Source: Desulfobulbus rhabdoformis
Lineage (GTDB): Bacteria; Desulfobacterota; Desulfobulbia; Desulfobulbales; Desulfobulbaceae
DNA length: 64,000 nucleotides
Assembly: GCF_016919065.1 (NCBI RefSeq)
Contig: NZ_JAFFQA010000004.1
Location: 117,460 to 181,459 of the forward strand
Direction: 5' to 3'
Part shown: positions 9,085 through 16,772 of the stretch, piece by piece
How positions within the stretch are numbered: position 1 is the first letter of the stretch
Layout: each line of letters starts with the position of its first letter
Translations under genes and position numbers: made by a program
The notes under the pieces: model-generated
Seen by the model: only the letters and a program-made list of their open reading frames with translations
Databases searched by the model: none
Told to the model about the DNA's origin: nothing

Positions 9085-9699
9085 TCAGGGTTTCAGCCAA
9101 CAGCGACACGACTCGATGACTTCATCGTAGAGTGAGGTCGCCTGATACAGATTGTAGGTATCCAGCCGGACCAATCCATCGATCAGGGTAAAAACCAGCA
9201 GGGCCTTTTTGTTGGGTGAAACCTGACGGATCGACCCATCTTCCATGCCTCTTGTGATTGCCTGTTCGAAAATACTGATCAGCCCGCTGTAGATCTCTTC
9301 AAGATATTGCCAGCACTTGGGGTTTTCTGGAGCTATTTGGTAGTAGTGGTGGCGGTGGAGCAGGAGAAAACGCTCTTCCATGACACTGGATTGATAAAGA
9401 TAGAAGGAGATGGCTCCTTCCAGCATGTCCATGCCCGAGGCGAATTTCTGTTCTTTGAGATGCTGTTTGAACTTCCCGACAAAATCTTCTTTGAATTTCT
9501 GAAGAACGGCGAGGAATAGATCTTCCTTGCTTTGGAAGTGATAAAAGATGGTCCCTTCGGCCACACCTGTGGCTTTGGAGATATCGTTGACAGAGGTATC
9601 CCAGTATCCCCTTTCGGAGAAAAATTTGGAGGCCGATTGAAGGATGGCCTCTTTTTTCGTCTGTGCTCTGGTTGAGGGCATGGCGATATCCTGTGTCAA
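9085..9699 (-). CDS. TetR/AcrR family transcriptional regulator of the sulP operon
   Basis: A 204-residue repressor-type protein. The N-terminal helix-turn-helix (about 12-60) has the family pattern KEAILQSASKFFSERGY, then TSVNDISKATGVAEGTIFYHF and SKEDLF. The rest is an all-helical ligand-binding and dimerisation domain with several aromatic and His residues (LLLHRHHYYQI), suggesting a hydrophobic ligand. It is the first gene of the operon with sulP, and a 26-base-arm inverted repeat holding two TetR-like boxes lies 120-180 bases upstream. Autoregulation and control of sulP are inferred from this layout. Confidence 0.88.
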   Translation of the reverse strand: MTQDIAMPSTRAQTKKEAILQSASKFFSERGYWDTSVNDISKATGVAEGTIFYHFQSKEDLFLAVLQKFKEDFVGKFKQHLKEQKFASGMDMLEGAISFYLYQSSVMEERFLLLHRHHYYQIAPENPKCWQYLEEIYSGLISIFEQAITRGMEDGSIRQVSPNKKALLVFTLIDGLVRLDTYNLYQATSLYDEVIESCRCWLKP

Positions 9700-10060
9700 T
9701 CTTGAGACCTTGTGTCAGCATCGAAAAATTTATGCCTCGGAGCCGACACAAAAGGGGACGAAGATCGCAAAACCATAACGGGTAGTCCTTTAAAGGGAGC
9801 CTCCCTGAAATGACGAACTTGAGTGAGTAATCAGTCAAAAACCACCCGTGAGGTAGTTTTTGACTGAGCACTCACTCAGGATTTTGATCAGCTTAATTAC
9901 TTGCCAATTCTGCGCAGGTCAATCAATATTTTTGTATATCAATATTTTTGATTGAAAATGGCAGATTCAGTGAAGGGTGAAAAAAGGTAAGTATATAAAG
10001 AAGTAAGGATGGTTTTTATGCGAATCTTAATGAAGGGGAGGGGGACGGCTAGAGCGTGGA
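9700..10060. other. Intergenic region between tetR and ygiQ
   Basis: Besides the operator at 9820-9878, the region is AT-rich and contains two copies of TCAATATTTTTG at 9921-9953, bracketed by CAATC and GATTG so that the block is also an inverted repeat. No gene is supported here. The block lies downstream of ygiQ on its strand and might end that transcript, although no clear T-run follows. Confidence 0.4.
9820..9878. promoter_or_regulatory. Large palindromic operator, probable TetR binding region
   Basis: Two arms of 26 bases (9821-9846 and 9852-9877) are inverted repeats with 3 mismatches and a 5-base centre. Each arm carries a box that is itself nearly palindromic: TGAGTGAGTAATCAGTCA at 9820-9837 and TGACTGAGCACTCACTCA at 9861-9878. 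The TGANTGAN...NTCANTCA form is typical of TetR-family operators. It is the only strong symmetric site upstream of the tetR-sulP operon. Confidence 0.7.
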
Positions 10061-11806
10061 TCAGCGACGTCGTTTTTTGGGAGAACGATGTGGTAGCCCT
10101 TTTTTGGGGGAGGGATTGCGCTCTGAGGAACCGGTCAGAGCGGCTTTTTGCCGCTCTCTGGCAGGATGATTGTGTTCAACAAATAGGGGGCGGCCAGTCC
10201 AGGGATTGGTCTTGGTCCAATACATCAGGGTGGACCAGGTGCAGGGCGTGGGAGTGAAGAGCTGCACTTGCCGGGGGAGAATATGCAGCTTTTTTTGACA
10301 AAATTGCCGCAGCTTTTCCATGTGGTTTTGGGTGCAGCCCGGATGCGCAGCTATAAGATAGTAGGTGAGAAATTGCTTGAGCCCCTCATCGCGGGTCAGG
10401 CGCATGAAGAGATCTCGAAATTTGAGCAACCCCTCCGAGGTTGGCTTGCCCATAGCCGTAAGGACGTCAGGATCTGTATGCTCCGGAGCAATTTTGAGCT
10501 GACCGGAAACATGGTGGCGCACCAGCTCTTTCAGGTAGGTCTGCCCATTCTTGCTATCAGCCAGAATCAGGTCGTAGCGGATGCCCGAGGCAATAGCAAT
10601 TTTTTTGATGCCCCTTATTTTTCGTAGTTGCTGCAAAAGCTCAATAAGCGGGCCATGGTCAACCCTCAAGCTTGGGCAGATATTGGGGAAGAGGCAACGT
10701 TTGTCGCGGCAGGCGCCCTTGGTCAGTTTTTTGCGGCATTCAAAGCCAAACATATTGGCCGTGGGGCCTCCGACATCATGCACCATTCCCTTGAAATCGG
10801 GGTGGGCGGCAATGGCACGTGCTTCTGCAAGGATTGATGCCTGGCTTCGCTCCTGAATGGTTCGTCCCTGGTGGACGGCGATAGCACAGAAGTTACACTC
10901 GCCGTAACAGCCACGGTGGGTGGTGAGGGCAAAACGAATGGTCTGCAGCGCCTTCACCTGTCCTCTTTGGGCGTCAAAGGGATGCAGAGCCCGCTCAAAC
11001 TCAAGGGCATGAATCTGATCAAGCTCCTGACTGGTCAGGGGCAGCTGGGGCGGGTTGTGGATGAGAAAACGGCTGTCCTGCTTTTGGGCCAGAGGGCTGG
11101 CGGTGAGGGGATCATTGTTTGCATAAAAGCTGGCAAACATTTCACTAAAGGCTTTGGTGTCCCCGCTGACCTTCTGGTGGTCAGGCAGGACAAGGGCATC
11201 GGCTGTTGGCTCTTGGGCGGCATAGCAGAGGCCGCGAATTTTCCGGGGATCCTTCGTATCCCGTAGAGCCGTGGCAAGTTCGACCACTGCTTTTTCAGCC
11301 ATTCCGTAGAGGAGAAAGTCGGCCTTGGCATCAAAGAGGATGGAGCGACGAACCCGGTTGTCCCAGTAATCATAATGGGCAATGCGCCTGAGGCTGGCTT
11401 CGATTCCACCAAGAACCAGCGGCACCGTTTGTTTGAAGTGACGGCGGATCAGGTTGGCATAGGCCAGTACCGCCCTATCCGGACGCCGTGTGTTTTGCCC
11501 TCCCGGGGTGTAGTCATCCGATTTGCGTCGTTTGTTCGAAGCCGTGCGGTTGGCCACCATGGAATCCACCGAGCCACCGCTGATGCCCCAGAAGAGCAAG
11601 GGCTCTCCCAGGCGTTTAATGTCCTCACTTGCAGGATCGGGCTGGGCTATGATGCCCACACGGAACCCCTCACGCACTAAGAGCTTACCAATGACCGCCA
11701 CGCCGATAAAGGAGGAGTCGATATAGGCATCCCCGGAAACCAGAATTACATCCAGTTGCTCCCAGCCAAGTACAGCCATCTCCTTTCGAGTTGAGGGGAG
11801 AAACAT
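10061..11806 (-). CDS. ygiQ: YgiQ family radical SAM protein
   Basis: A soluble radical S-adenosylmethionine protein of unknown reaction, 581 residues from the chosen start. An N-terminal B12-binding-like segment (MFLPSTRKEM, VSGDAYIDSS) precedes the radical SAM core with the iron-sulfur triplet Cys300, Cys304, Cys307 in THRGCYGECNFC, then SGIRYDL and APEHT stretches characteristic of YgiQ. A longer in-frame start at 12004 would overlap the upstream gene by about 200 bases and adds unrelated residues. The ATG at 11806 leaves a single base after the upstream stop (TGA-G-ATG), so translation is probably coupled. The C-terminal 30 residues are Lys/Arg-rich. Confidence 0.9.
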   Translation of the reverse strand: MFLPSTRKEMAVLGWEQLDVILVSGDAYIDSSFIGVAVIGKLLVREGFRVGIIAQPDPASEDIKRLGEPLLFWGISGGSVDSMVANRTASNKRRKSDDYTPGGQNTRRPDRAVLAYANLIRRHFKQTVPLVLGGIEASLRRIAHYDYWDNRVRRSILFDAKADFLLYGMAEKAVVELATALRDTKDPRKIRGLCYAAQEPTADALVLPDHQKVSGDTKAFSEMFASFYANNDPLTASPLAQKQDSRFLIHNPPQLPLTSQELDQIHALEFERALHPFDAQRGQVKALQTIRFALTTHRGCYGECNFCAIAVHQGRTIQERSQASILAEARAIAAHPDFKGMVHDVGGPTANMFGFECRKKLTKGACRDKRCLFPNICPSLRVDHGPLIELLQQLRKIRGIKKIAIASGIRYDLILADSKNGQTYLKELVRHHVSGQLKIAPEHTDPDVLTAMGKPTSEGLLKFRDLFMRLTRDEGLKQFLTYYLIAAHPGCTQNHMEKLRQFCQKKLHILPRQVQLFTPTPCTWSTLMYWTKTNPWTGRPLFVEHNHPARERQKAALTGSSERNPSPKKGLPHRSPKKRRR

Positions 11807-11807
11807 C

Positions 11808-13109
11808 TCAGCGTTCCTCTCCTGCCGCTGCTGCTGCCGCGCGACCGGCGAGCCAGCCTGTGGAAAAAGCGGCCTGGAGGTTATAGCCTCCCGTATCGGC
11901 CTGAATATCGAGCACCTCACCGGCAAAATAGAGACCTGGGGTACGACGAGATTCCATGGTCCGCGGATCAACCTCACGGGTATCAACGCCCCCGGCGGTG
12001 ACAATGGCCTCCTTGAGGGGGCGGTGGGCTGTTACCTCAAGTCTGAAGTTTTTCAACCAGTGGCGCAGCTTTTTACGTGATTGACTGCGCAGGGTACCGG
12101 CCTGTTGCTGTGGATCAATCTGGACAGCCTGCAGGGCAACGGAGACCATCTTTTGGGGCATGAGCCCCCGCAGGACGGACTGCATGGTTTCCGCCTGTCG
12201 GTTTTGCAGATCCCGCAGAAGCCGGGCATCAAGCTTTTTCTCATTCAGTGCGGGTTTGAGATCTAAAAGCAGGTAGACCTCGTCTTTATTGCGCAGAGCA
12301 TCAACAACAGTGCCGCTTAACGTGAGAATGACCGGGCCGCTCAGGCCGAAGTCGGTGAAGGTCAACTCGCCAAAGGCCTCTGCCTTTTTTTTGCCGGCAA
12401 TAAACAGGCGCACCAGAATGTTGCGCAGCTGCAAGCCATCCAGCTCACTGGCCACACTGCCTGCTGTTACAATCGGCACCAGAGCCGGGCGGGTAGGCAC
12501 CAGTGTATGCCCTGTCTGCTGGGCCAGCTTGTAGCCATCACCGGTTGAGCCGGTGAGGGGATAGGATGCTCCGCCAGTGGCAAGGATGACACGATCAGCC
12601 GGAATCATTGTTTTGCCGACGATGACTCCGCTGATGCTCTGGTCGTGAAGCGCGAGCGCATCCACCTGTGTATCTGTCCGAATCTCAACATTCAGGCCTT
12701 TGAGCCACTGCTGAAACACGGCCAGCACCTCAGGTGCTTTACCCGATTTGGGGAAAACACGGCCCCCTCGTTCGGTCACCGTCGGCAGGCCAAGCTCGTT
12801 AAAAAAGAACAAGAGTTCGGGGGTGAAAAATTGGTGAAAAATCTGGCGGAGAAAAGAGCCGGTGGGGCCAAAATGACCGAGAAATTCCGGGAGTGGGGCC
12901 ACATTGGTCAGGTTACAACGCCCCTTGCCCGTGATACAGATCTTGCGGCCAGGCAGACGCATTTTTTCAAGCACCAGAACCTTGGCGCCGCTCAGTGCGG
13001 CTTGACCGGCAGCCATGAGCCCGGCTGCTCCCCCGCCTATAACGAGAATGCGAGGGCGAGGTCCCGGAACGACGGCGGGTTGTTTCGTGTGGGCGTGCAT
13101 TTTTTTCAT
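11808..13109 (-). CDS. BaiN/YhiN (HI0933) family flavoprotein
   Basis: FAD-dependent oxidoreductase-like protein of 433 residues. The dinucleotide-binding motif VIGGGAAGLMAA lies at about 23-34, followed by the family-specific PGRKICITGKGRCNLTN and PKSGKAPEVL. The second FAD contact is in the LATGGASYPLTGSTGDGY segment, and the end has GLYFAGEVLDIQADTGGYN. Homologues include BaiN, linked to bile acid reduction in gut clostridia, but most members, including E. coli YhiN, have no known substrate. It is the first gene of a two-gene unit with ygiQ. Confidence 0.88.
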   Translation of the reverse strand: MKKMHAHTKQPAVVPGPRPRILVIGGGAAGLMAAGQAALSGAKVLVLEKMRLPGRKICITGKGRCNLTNVAPLPEFLGHFGPTGSFLRQIFHQFFTPELLFFFNELGLPTVTERGGRVFPKSGKAPEVLAVFQQWLKGLNVEIRTDTQVDALALHDQSISGVIVGKTMIPADRVILATGGASYPLTGSTGDGYKLAQQTGHTLVPTRPALVPIVTAGSVASELDGLQLRNILVRLFIAGKKKAEAFGELTFTDFGLSGPVILTLSGTVVDALRNKDEVYLLLDLKPALNEKKLDARLLRDLQNRQAETMQSVLRGLMPQKMVSVALQAVQIDPQQQAGTLRSQSRKKLRHWLKNFRLEVTAHRPLKEAIVTAGGVDTREVDPRTMESRRTPGLYFAGEVLDIQADTGGYNLQAAFSTGWLAGRAAAAAAGEER

Positions 13110-13160
13110 GACAGGCCTTCTACACTAAGTACGGATTAAGCGCACCGCAATCTGCCTGCA

Positions 13161-13207
13161 AAAAGAAAAAAACCGGCTGCCCCGCACCGTAAGCGAAACA
13201 ACCGGTT
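13161..13207 (-). terminator. Terminator downstream of the FMN oxidoreductase gene
   Basis: On the minus strand a 9-base-pair stem (AACCGGTTG with CAGCCGGTT, one wobble) with a loop of about 19 bases is followed directly by TTTTTTTCTTTTT. It lies about 120 bases past the stop codon of the 13326 gene, with a small element in between. Confidence 0.65.
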
Positions 13208-13245
13208 ATCCTCTCAGATTTCAGTAATCACCCTGTATGATTAGC

Positions 13246-13309
13246 CCTGAATCCTTGTTTATTCGAGTTGATATACTGTTTAGCGAACACACGCCGTCAC
13301 GGATTCAGG
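13246..13309. repeat. 64-base element with CCTGAATCC terminal inverted repeats
   Basis: Starts CCTGAATCC and ends GGATTCAGG (9-base perfect inverted ends). Its right end, read on the minus strand, is CCTGAATCCGTGACGGCG, which is identical to the first 18 bases of the 219-base element at 14586. It therefore looks like an internal-deletion derivative or solo end of that family. Confidence 0.6.
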
Positions 13310-13325
13310 CATCAGGTCCAATCAA

Positions 13326-14345
13326 TTAGTCTGTATAAACAATCTCCGAGGAGACATTTCTTACGTCCGCACAGCCTGTGAGTAGCATGGCCTGGAGCAG
13401 TTCGTTCTGCATCTGCTTAAGGTACATGGCAACGCCGTCGCGGCCACCGCCAAAGGCGGCGATGATTAAGGGGCGTCCAACCAGGACTGCATCCGCTCCA
13501 AGGGCCAGCAATTTGAGCACATCGGCACCACTGCGTACGCCGCCATCGATAAAGATGATCGCCTTGCCTTTTACTCGTTTGGCGATTTCAGGCAGCACGA
13601 TGGCCGCACCCGGGGTGCAATCAAGCACACGGCCTCCGTGGTTGGAGACGACAATTGCAGCGGCTCCGGCCGCGACTGCTGCTTCAGCCTCGTCAGGGGT
13701 CATGATTCCCTTGAGGATAAAAGGCAGTTTGGTGGCCGCGATCACCTCGGCAAGTTCTTCCTTGGTTTTCGGGCCCACTGGCTGTCCTTTCATGGCCATG
13801 GTGACCAGACCTGCTCCATCGATATCCATGCCAGCTGCCAGCACGCCAGCTTCTTCGGCGGTCTGTAGATGGCTTTTAATCACCTCCTGCTCCCGCGGTT
13901 TGATAATGGCAATGGAGGAGCCTTTGTTGGCAGCTCCTGCCTTGATGCCGCTGTCAAACATGGTCGGATCAGCCCCGTCACCTGTCATGGAGAGCGATCC
14001 AGCCTCTAATGCCCCCTCAACCATGGCGGTGATGAAGTCTTCTTCGCTCATCTCGCCGCCCATGTTATACGTGGAACCGGTGATAGGGGCGGCGAGAATT
14101 GGCATCTCCAAAGTCTTGCCCCAGAGAGTACAGCGCATATTGGGCTCTTTAACACCATGTACCGTGCGCATGTTGAGCTTTACTGCCGCCAGCGCTTCTA
14201 TATTTGCCTTGAAGGCGGAGCCCGTGCCCACACCGCCCATGCCCGGAACCTCACCTGCGCAGGCCCGGCCATCACAAACCGGGCAGACCCGGCAATATCC
14301 TTTGAGCTGTTCCCGTGCCTGGGAACGAACGGTTTTCATATCCAT
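13326..14345 (-). CDS. FMN-dependent alpha-hydroxy-acid oxidising protein with N-terminal cysteine cluster
   Basis: A 339-residue TIM-barrel FMN enzyme of the LldD/glycolate oxidase superfamily. The barrel shows the FMN-binding LKGIMTPDEA, the catalytic VSNHGGR (base His, substrate Arg) and the phosphate site FIDGGVRSGADVLKLLALGADAV (quoted in parts). The N terminus has a CRVCPVCDGRAC cluster not found in classical lactate oxidases; this variant is seen in anaerobes and could hold a metal or Fe-S centre. Start chosen at 14345: a GGAGG lies 7 bases upstream, whereas a longer frame from 14477 adds an unrelated N terminus. The substrate is not known. Confidence 0.82.
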   Translation of the reverse strand: MDMKTVRSQAREQLKGYCRVCPVCDGRACAGEVPGMGGVGTGSAFKANIEALAAVKLNMRTVHGVKEPNMRCTLWGKTLEMPILAAPITGSTYNMGGEMSEEDFITAMVEGALEAGSLSMTGDGADPTMFDSGIKAGAANKGSSIAIIKPREQEVIKSHLQTAEEAGVLAAGMDIDGAGLVTMAMKGQPVGPKTKEELAEVIAATKLPFILKGIMTPDEAEAAVAAGAAAIVVSNHGGRVLDCTPGAAIVLPEIAKRVKGKAIIFIDGGVRSGADVLKLLALGADAVLVGRPLIIAAFGGGRDGVAMYLKQMQNELLQAMLLTGCADVRNVSSEIVYTD

Positions 14346-14827
14346 GATTTGACCTCCTCCCAGTTGTCTCCCTTGGGTTGGGAGTAACTGAGTAAAAAAA
14401 ATGTGCAGAGAGAGTTGGTTCAGTCCGTGGTTGTTACGCATTGGAAAAGAGGCCCAACGAACTGCACCGGAAACCATTCAACCACCTTGCCCTCGGGTAT
14501 TTCAACCCTTTTTAGCTTGGATTCCTCAGCAATCCAGACGTTGCGGCTTCCTGCTTTCCCGTCTTTTTTTTAATTGAGACAAAATCCTGAATCCGTGACG
14601 GCGGGTGGTAATTGAACAATGTATCCTATTGATGAGACGGATATTTATAAACTAATTCATTTGTTGTTCAGTTTTACCCGCCGCCCCTTAGGGCATCCAT
14701 CGGTACGCCCGCTTCATTGTTTGTAACACGCCGATAAAGTGTACTTTAATCGGTATGTCACAAACAACGAAGCTGACACATCGATGAATGCTCATGGATT
14801 CAGGAAAATGTTCAGAAAAGATTCGGG
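14346..14827. other. Intergenic region between the FMN gene and the antiporter gene
   Basis: 482 bases, nearly half of it occupied by the type C element at 14586-14804. The remainder (14346-14585) should carry the promoter of the FMN gene; no clear -35/-10 pair stands out. No gene is supported. Confidence 0.5.
14586..14804. repeat. Type C MITE-like element, full copy (C1)
   Basis: A 219-base element. The ends CCTGAATCCGTGA and TCATGGATTCAGG are 13-base inverted repeats with one mismatch. The element is flanked on both sides by AAAAT (14581-14585 and 14805-14809), a possible 5-bp target duplication. Inside, 14731-14753 forms a hairpin (CCGAT-AAAG with CTTT-AATCGG). It carries no transposase. 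On the minus strand a 35-codon frame starting in the right end encodes CDIPIKVHFIGVLQTMK, partly shared with the copy at 40154. It occupies the gap between the FMN gene and the antiporter gene. Confidence 0.75.
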
Positions 14828-16732
14828 TTAAAAAAGTTCGTTGGGGGGGCAGGGCACAACCCGGTTCTCCAGAGTACAGACGCGTCTGGGTTCCAAAGGA
14901 ACGGTCGTACGTTTGCGTGGGCGTGGTTTTCTGCGGCGATCTCCGTGACGGAGGTAAATAATGGTCCACCCCTCTTGGGGCGCTATGCTTACTTCTTCAC
15001 AGAAGACATGTGCTTCTTGCTTGGGATCAATGGCAAAAAGTGGAACGGCCCTCTCGGTATGTTTTTTTTGAAAATCATAAAAATTAAAGCGTTTGGAGAG
15101 CCTGGTGGTGTGGATCGTGCCTCCGTGGGAGAGGATCCAGCTTAAGTAGGAAAAGGTAATATTGCGGCCAAAGAGGGTGCGTGAGAGGCGCTGGATTGGC
15201 AGGCGAACACGGTCGGAAACCCGCTCGGGTAATTTGGATTGAATGATAAAAACCTGCTCTGCACCGAGTTCGTTGCGATAATGCATGGCTGCCCCCATAT
15301 TGATGGTCTCATGGGAGGAGAGAGCAAGCACTCGGCCGATACCTGTCAGCGGCAGATAACGACCAGCGTGTTCGGAAAAAGGATTGCCAAAATAACACTT
15401 TAAACCAGCAATTTTTGCCTTGGTTACATTACTGCGCACCGTATCCGCCAGCATGATGGTGACGCCATTTTGGGTCAGCGCCTTGGCAAGAGCGCGGGCT
15501 ACATCGTTGGCTCCTACGATCAGAAAACCTTTGGATTCGGGCTCCACCACCTTGAGCCAGGTTGCCAGAATGCGCGCTGTCGTGCTCTGCAAAAGGACAG
15601 TGGCAATAATGACAAAAAAGGTCAGTGGGCTCAGCAGATGGGCATCGGCGAAACCGGCCTTTTCCAGTTGGACCGCGAAAAGGGCGGAGATCGCAGCCGC
15701 AATGATCCCCCTGGGGGCGATCCAGGCCAGAAAATGGCGTTCGGGCCAGGAAAGTTTGGAACCAGTGGCGGAGATAAGGATATTCAGCGGTCGGGCAAGA
15801 AATTGAATGGCAAAAAAGAGCACCAGGGCTCGCCAGCCCAGATCAAGAAGTGCCTGGATGTCAATCCGGGCTGCCAGGGTAATAAAGAGCAGCGAGATAA
15901 GCAGCAGGCTGATGGATTCTTTAAAATCAATAATACCTTTGACATCCACATCCTTCATGTTGGCCAGCCAGATGCCCATCACCGTCACCGTCACCAGTCC
16001 CGCCTCTGGTTGCAGGCCATTTGCAGTAATAAAGGCGACCAGGACCACCGAGAGGGTAGCGACATTGCGTAAAAAATCGGGGATCCAGTTGGCGCGCAAC
16101 GAGAGTCCCAGTAAGTAGCCGCTCCCGATGCCAATACCCGTCCCCACAACGAGAAGTTTCAGGAAGAAGAGCAGGGTATGCCCCCAGGGTGAACCGGCTG
16201 AGGCACTGATGATATATTCATAGACCAAGACAGAGAGCGCGGCCCCAATGGGGTCAATCACAATCCCCTCCCATTGCAGGATATTGGCCACATTGGCCGA
16301 GGGACGAACCGTCCGCAGGATGGGAGCGATAACCGTCGGACCGGTGACCACGGTGATGGCGCCAAAGAGAAAGGAGATCTGCCAGCCCAGTCCCACCACA
16401 TAATGGGCGGTGATGGAGGTGATCAGCCAGGTGACCAGCATGCCAAAGGAGACCATGTTGCGGATCACCGCCTCAAAACCTAGGATATCCTTAAAGCGCA
16501 GGGTCAGGCTGCCTTCAAAGAGAATGACAGCAACGGAGATCGAGATAAAGGGAAAGAGGAATTCACCCAGAAGTTGCTCTGGGTTCAGCACCCCCAGCAC
16601 CGGGCCGACCAGGATGCCGGTCAGCAGGAGAAAAATGATAGCCGGAAGACGTACACGCCAGGCACACCACTGACAGAGGGTGCTTGCCGTTAAGAGGCCG
16701 GCGATAATGTAAAAGAGGTTCTCGTGGTGCAT
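14828..16732 (-). CDS. CPA1-type cation:proton antiporter with C-terminal RCK-like domain
   Basis: Inner-membrane sodium or potassium/proton antiporter, 634 residues. About 12 hydrophobic helices fill residues 1-400 with the family LLTGILVGPVLG, FEGSLTL and TVVTGPTVIAPIL segments. A soluble TrkA-N-like domain follows (VGANDVARALAKAL; the third Gly of the usual GxGxxG is lost, so NAD binding is doubtful). The tail is basic. Start placed at 16732 because GGAGAG lies 7 bases upstream; a longer frame from 16795 runs into the upstream gene. It lies 40 bases behind a glutamate-receptor-like potassium channel gene on the same strand, so the two ion-transport genes are probably one operon. Confidence 0.85.
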   Translation of the reverse strand: MHHENLFYIIAGLLTASTLCQWCAWRVRLPAIIFLLLTGILVGPVLGVLNPEQLLGEFLFPFISISVAVILFEGSLTLRFKDILGFEAVIRNMVSFGMLVTWLITSITAHYVVGLGWQISFLFGAITVVTGPTVIAPILRTVRPSANVANILQWEGIVIDPIGAALSVLVYEYIISASAGSPWGHTLLFFLKLLVVGTGIGIGSGYLLGLSLRANWIPDFLRNVATLSVVLVAFITANGLQPEAGLVTVTVMGIWLANMKDVDVKGIIDFKESISLLLISLLFITLAARIDIQALLDLGWRALVLFFAIQFLARPLNILISATGSKLSWPERHFLAWIAPRGIIAAAISALFAVQLEKAGFADAHLLSPLTFFVIIATVLLQSTTARILATWLKVVEPESKGFLIVGANDVARALAKALTQNGVTIMLADTVRSNVTKAKIAGLKCYFGNPFSEHAGRYLPLTGIGRVLALSSHETINMGAAMHYRNELGAEQVFIIQSKLPERVSDRVRLPIQRLSRTLFGRNITFSYLSWILSHGGTIHTTRLSKRFNFYDFQKKHTERAVPLFAIDPKQEAHVFCEEVSIAPQEGWTIIYLRHGDRRRKPRPRKRTTVPLEPRRVCTLENRVVPCPPNELF

Positions 16733-16772
16733 ATTGCACTCTCCAGGTGGGATCGCGTTGGAAACAGGGCTT

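Noticed and set aside
11807..12004. N-terminal extension of YgiQ by 66 codons
   Set aside because: It would overlap the upstream flavoprotein gene by about 200 bases and matches no YgiQ; the ATG at 11806 gives the conserved N terminus and a coupled junction.
13378..14352. A 324-codon plus-strand open frame
   Set aside because: It is antisense to the FMN oxidoreductase gene, whose family motifs are clear on the minus strand. Its composition (Ala/Ser/Pro/Thr-rich, no family) is that of a mirror frame.
14688..14969. A small protein encoded on the minus strand of type C elements (CDIPIKV-containing frame)
   Set aside because: The frame is broken by a one-base deletion in the second copy (40154) and absent in the third; the hairpin is better preserved than the peptide.
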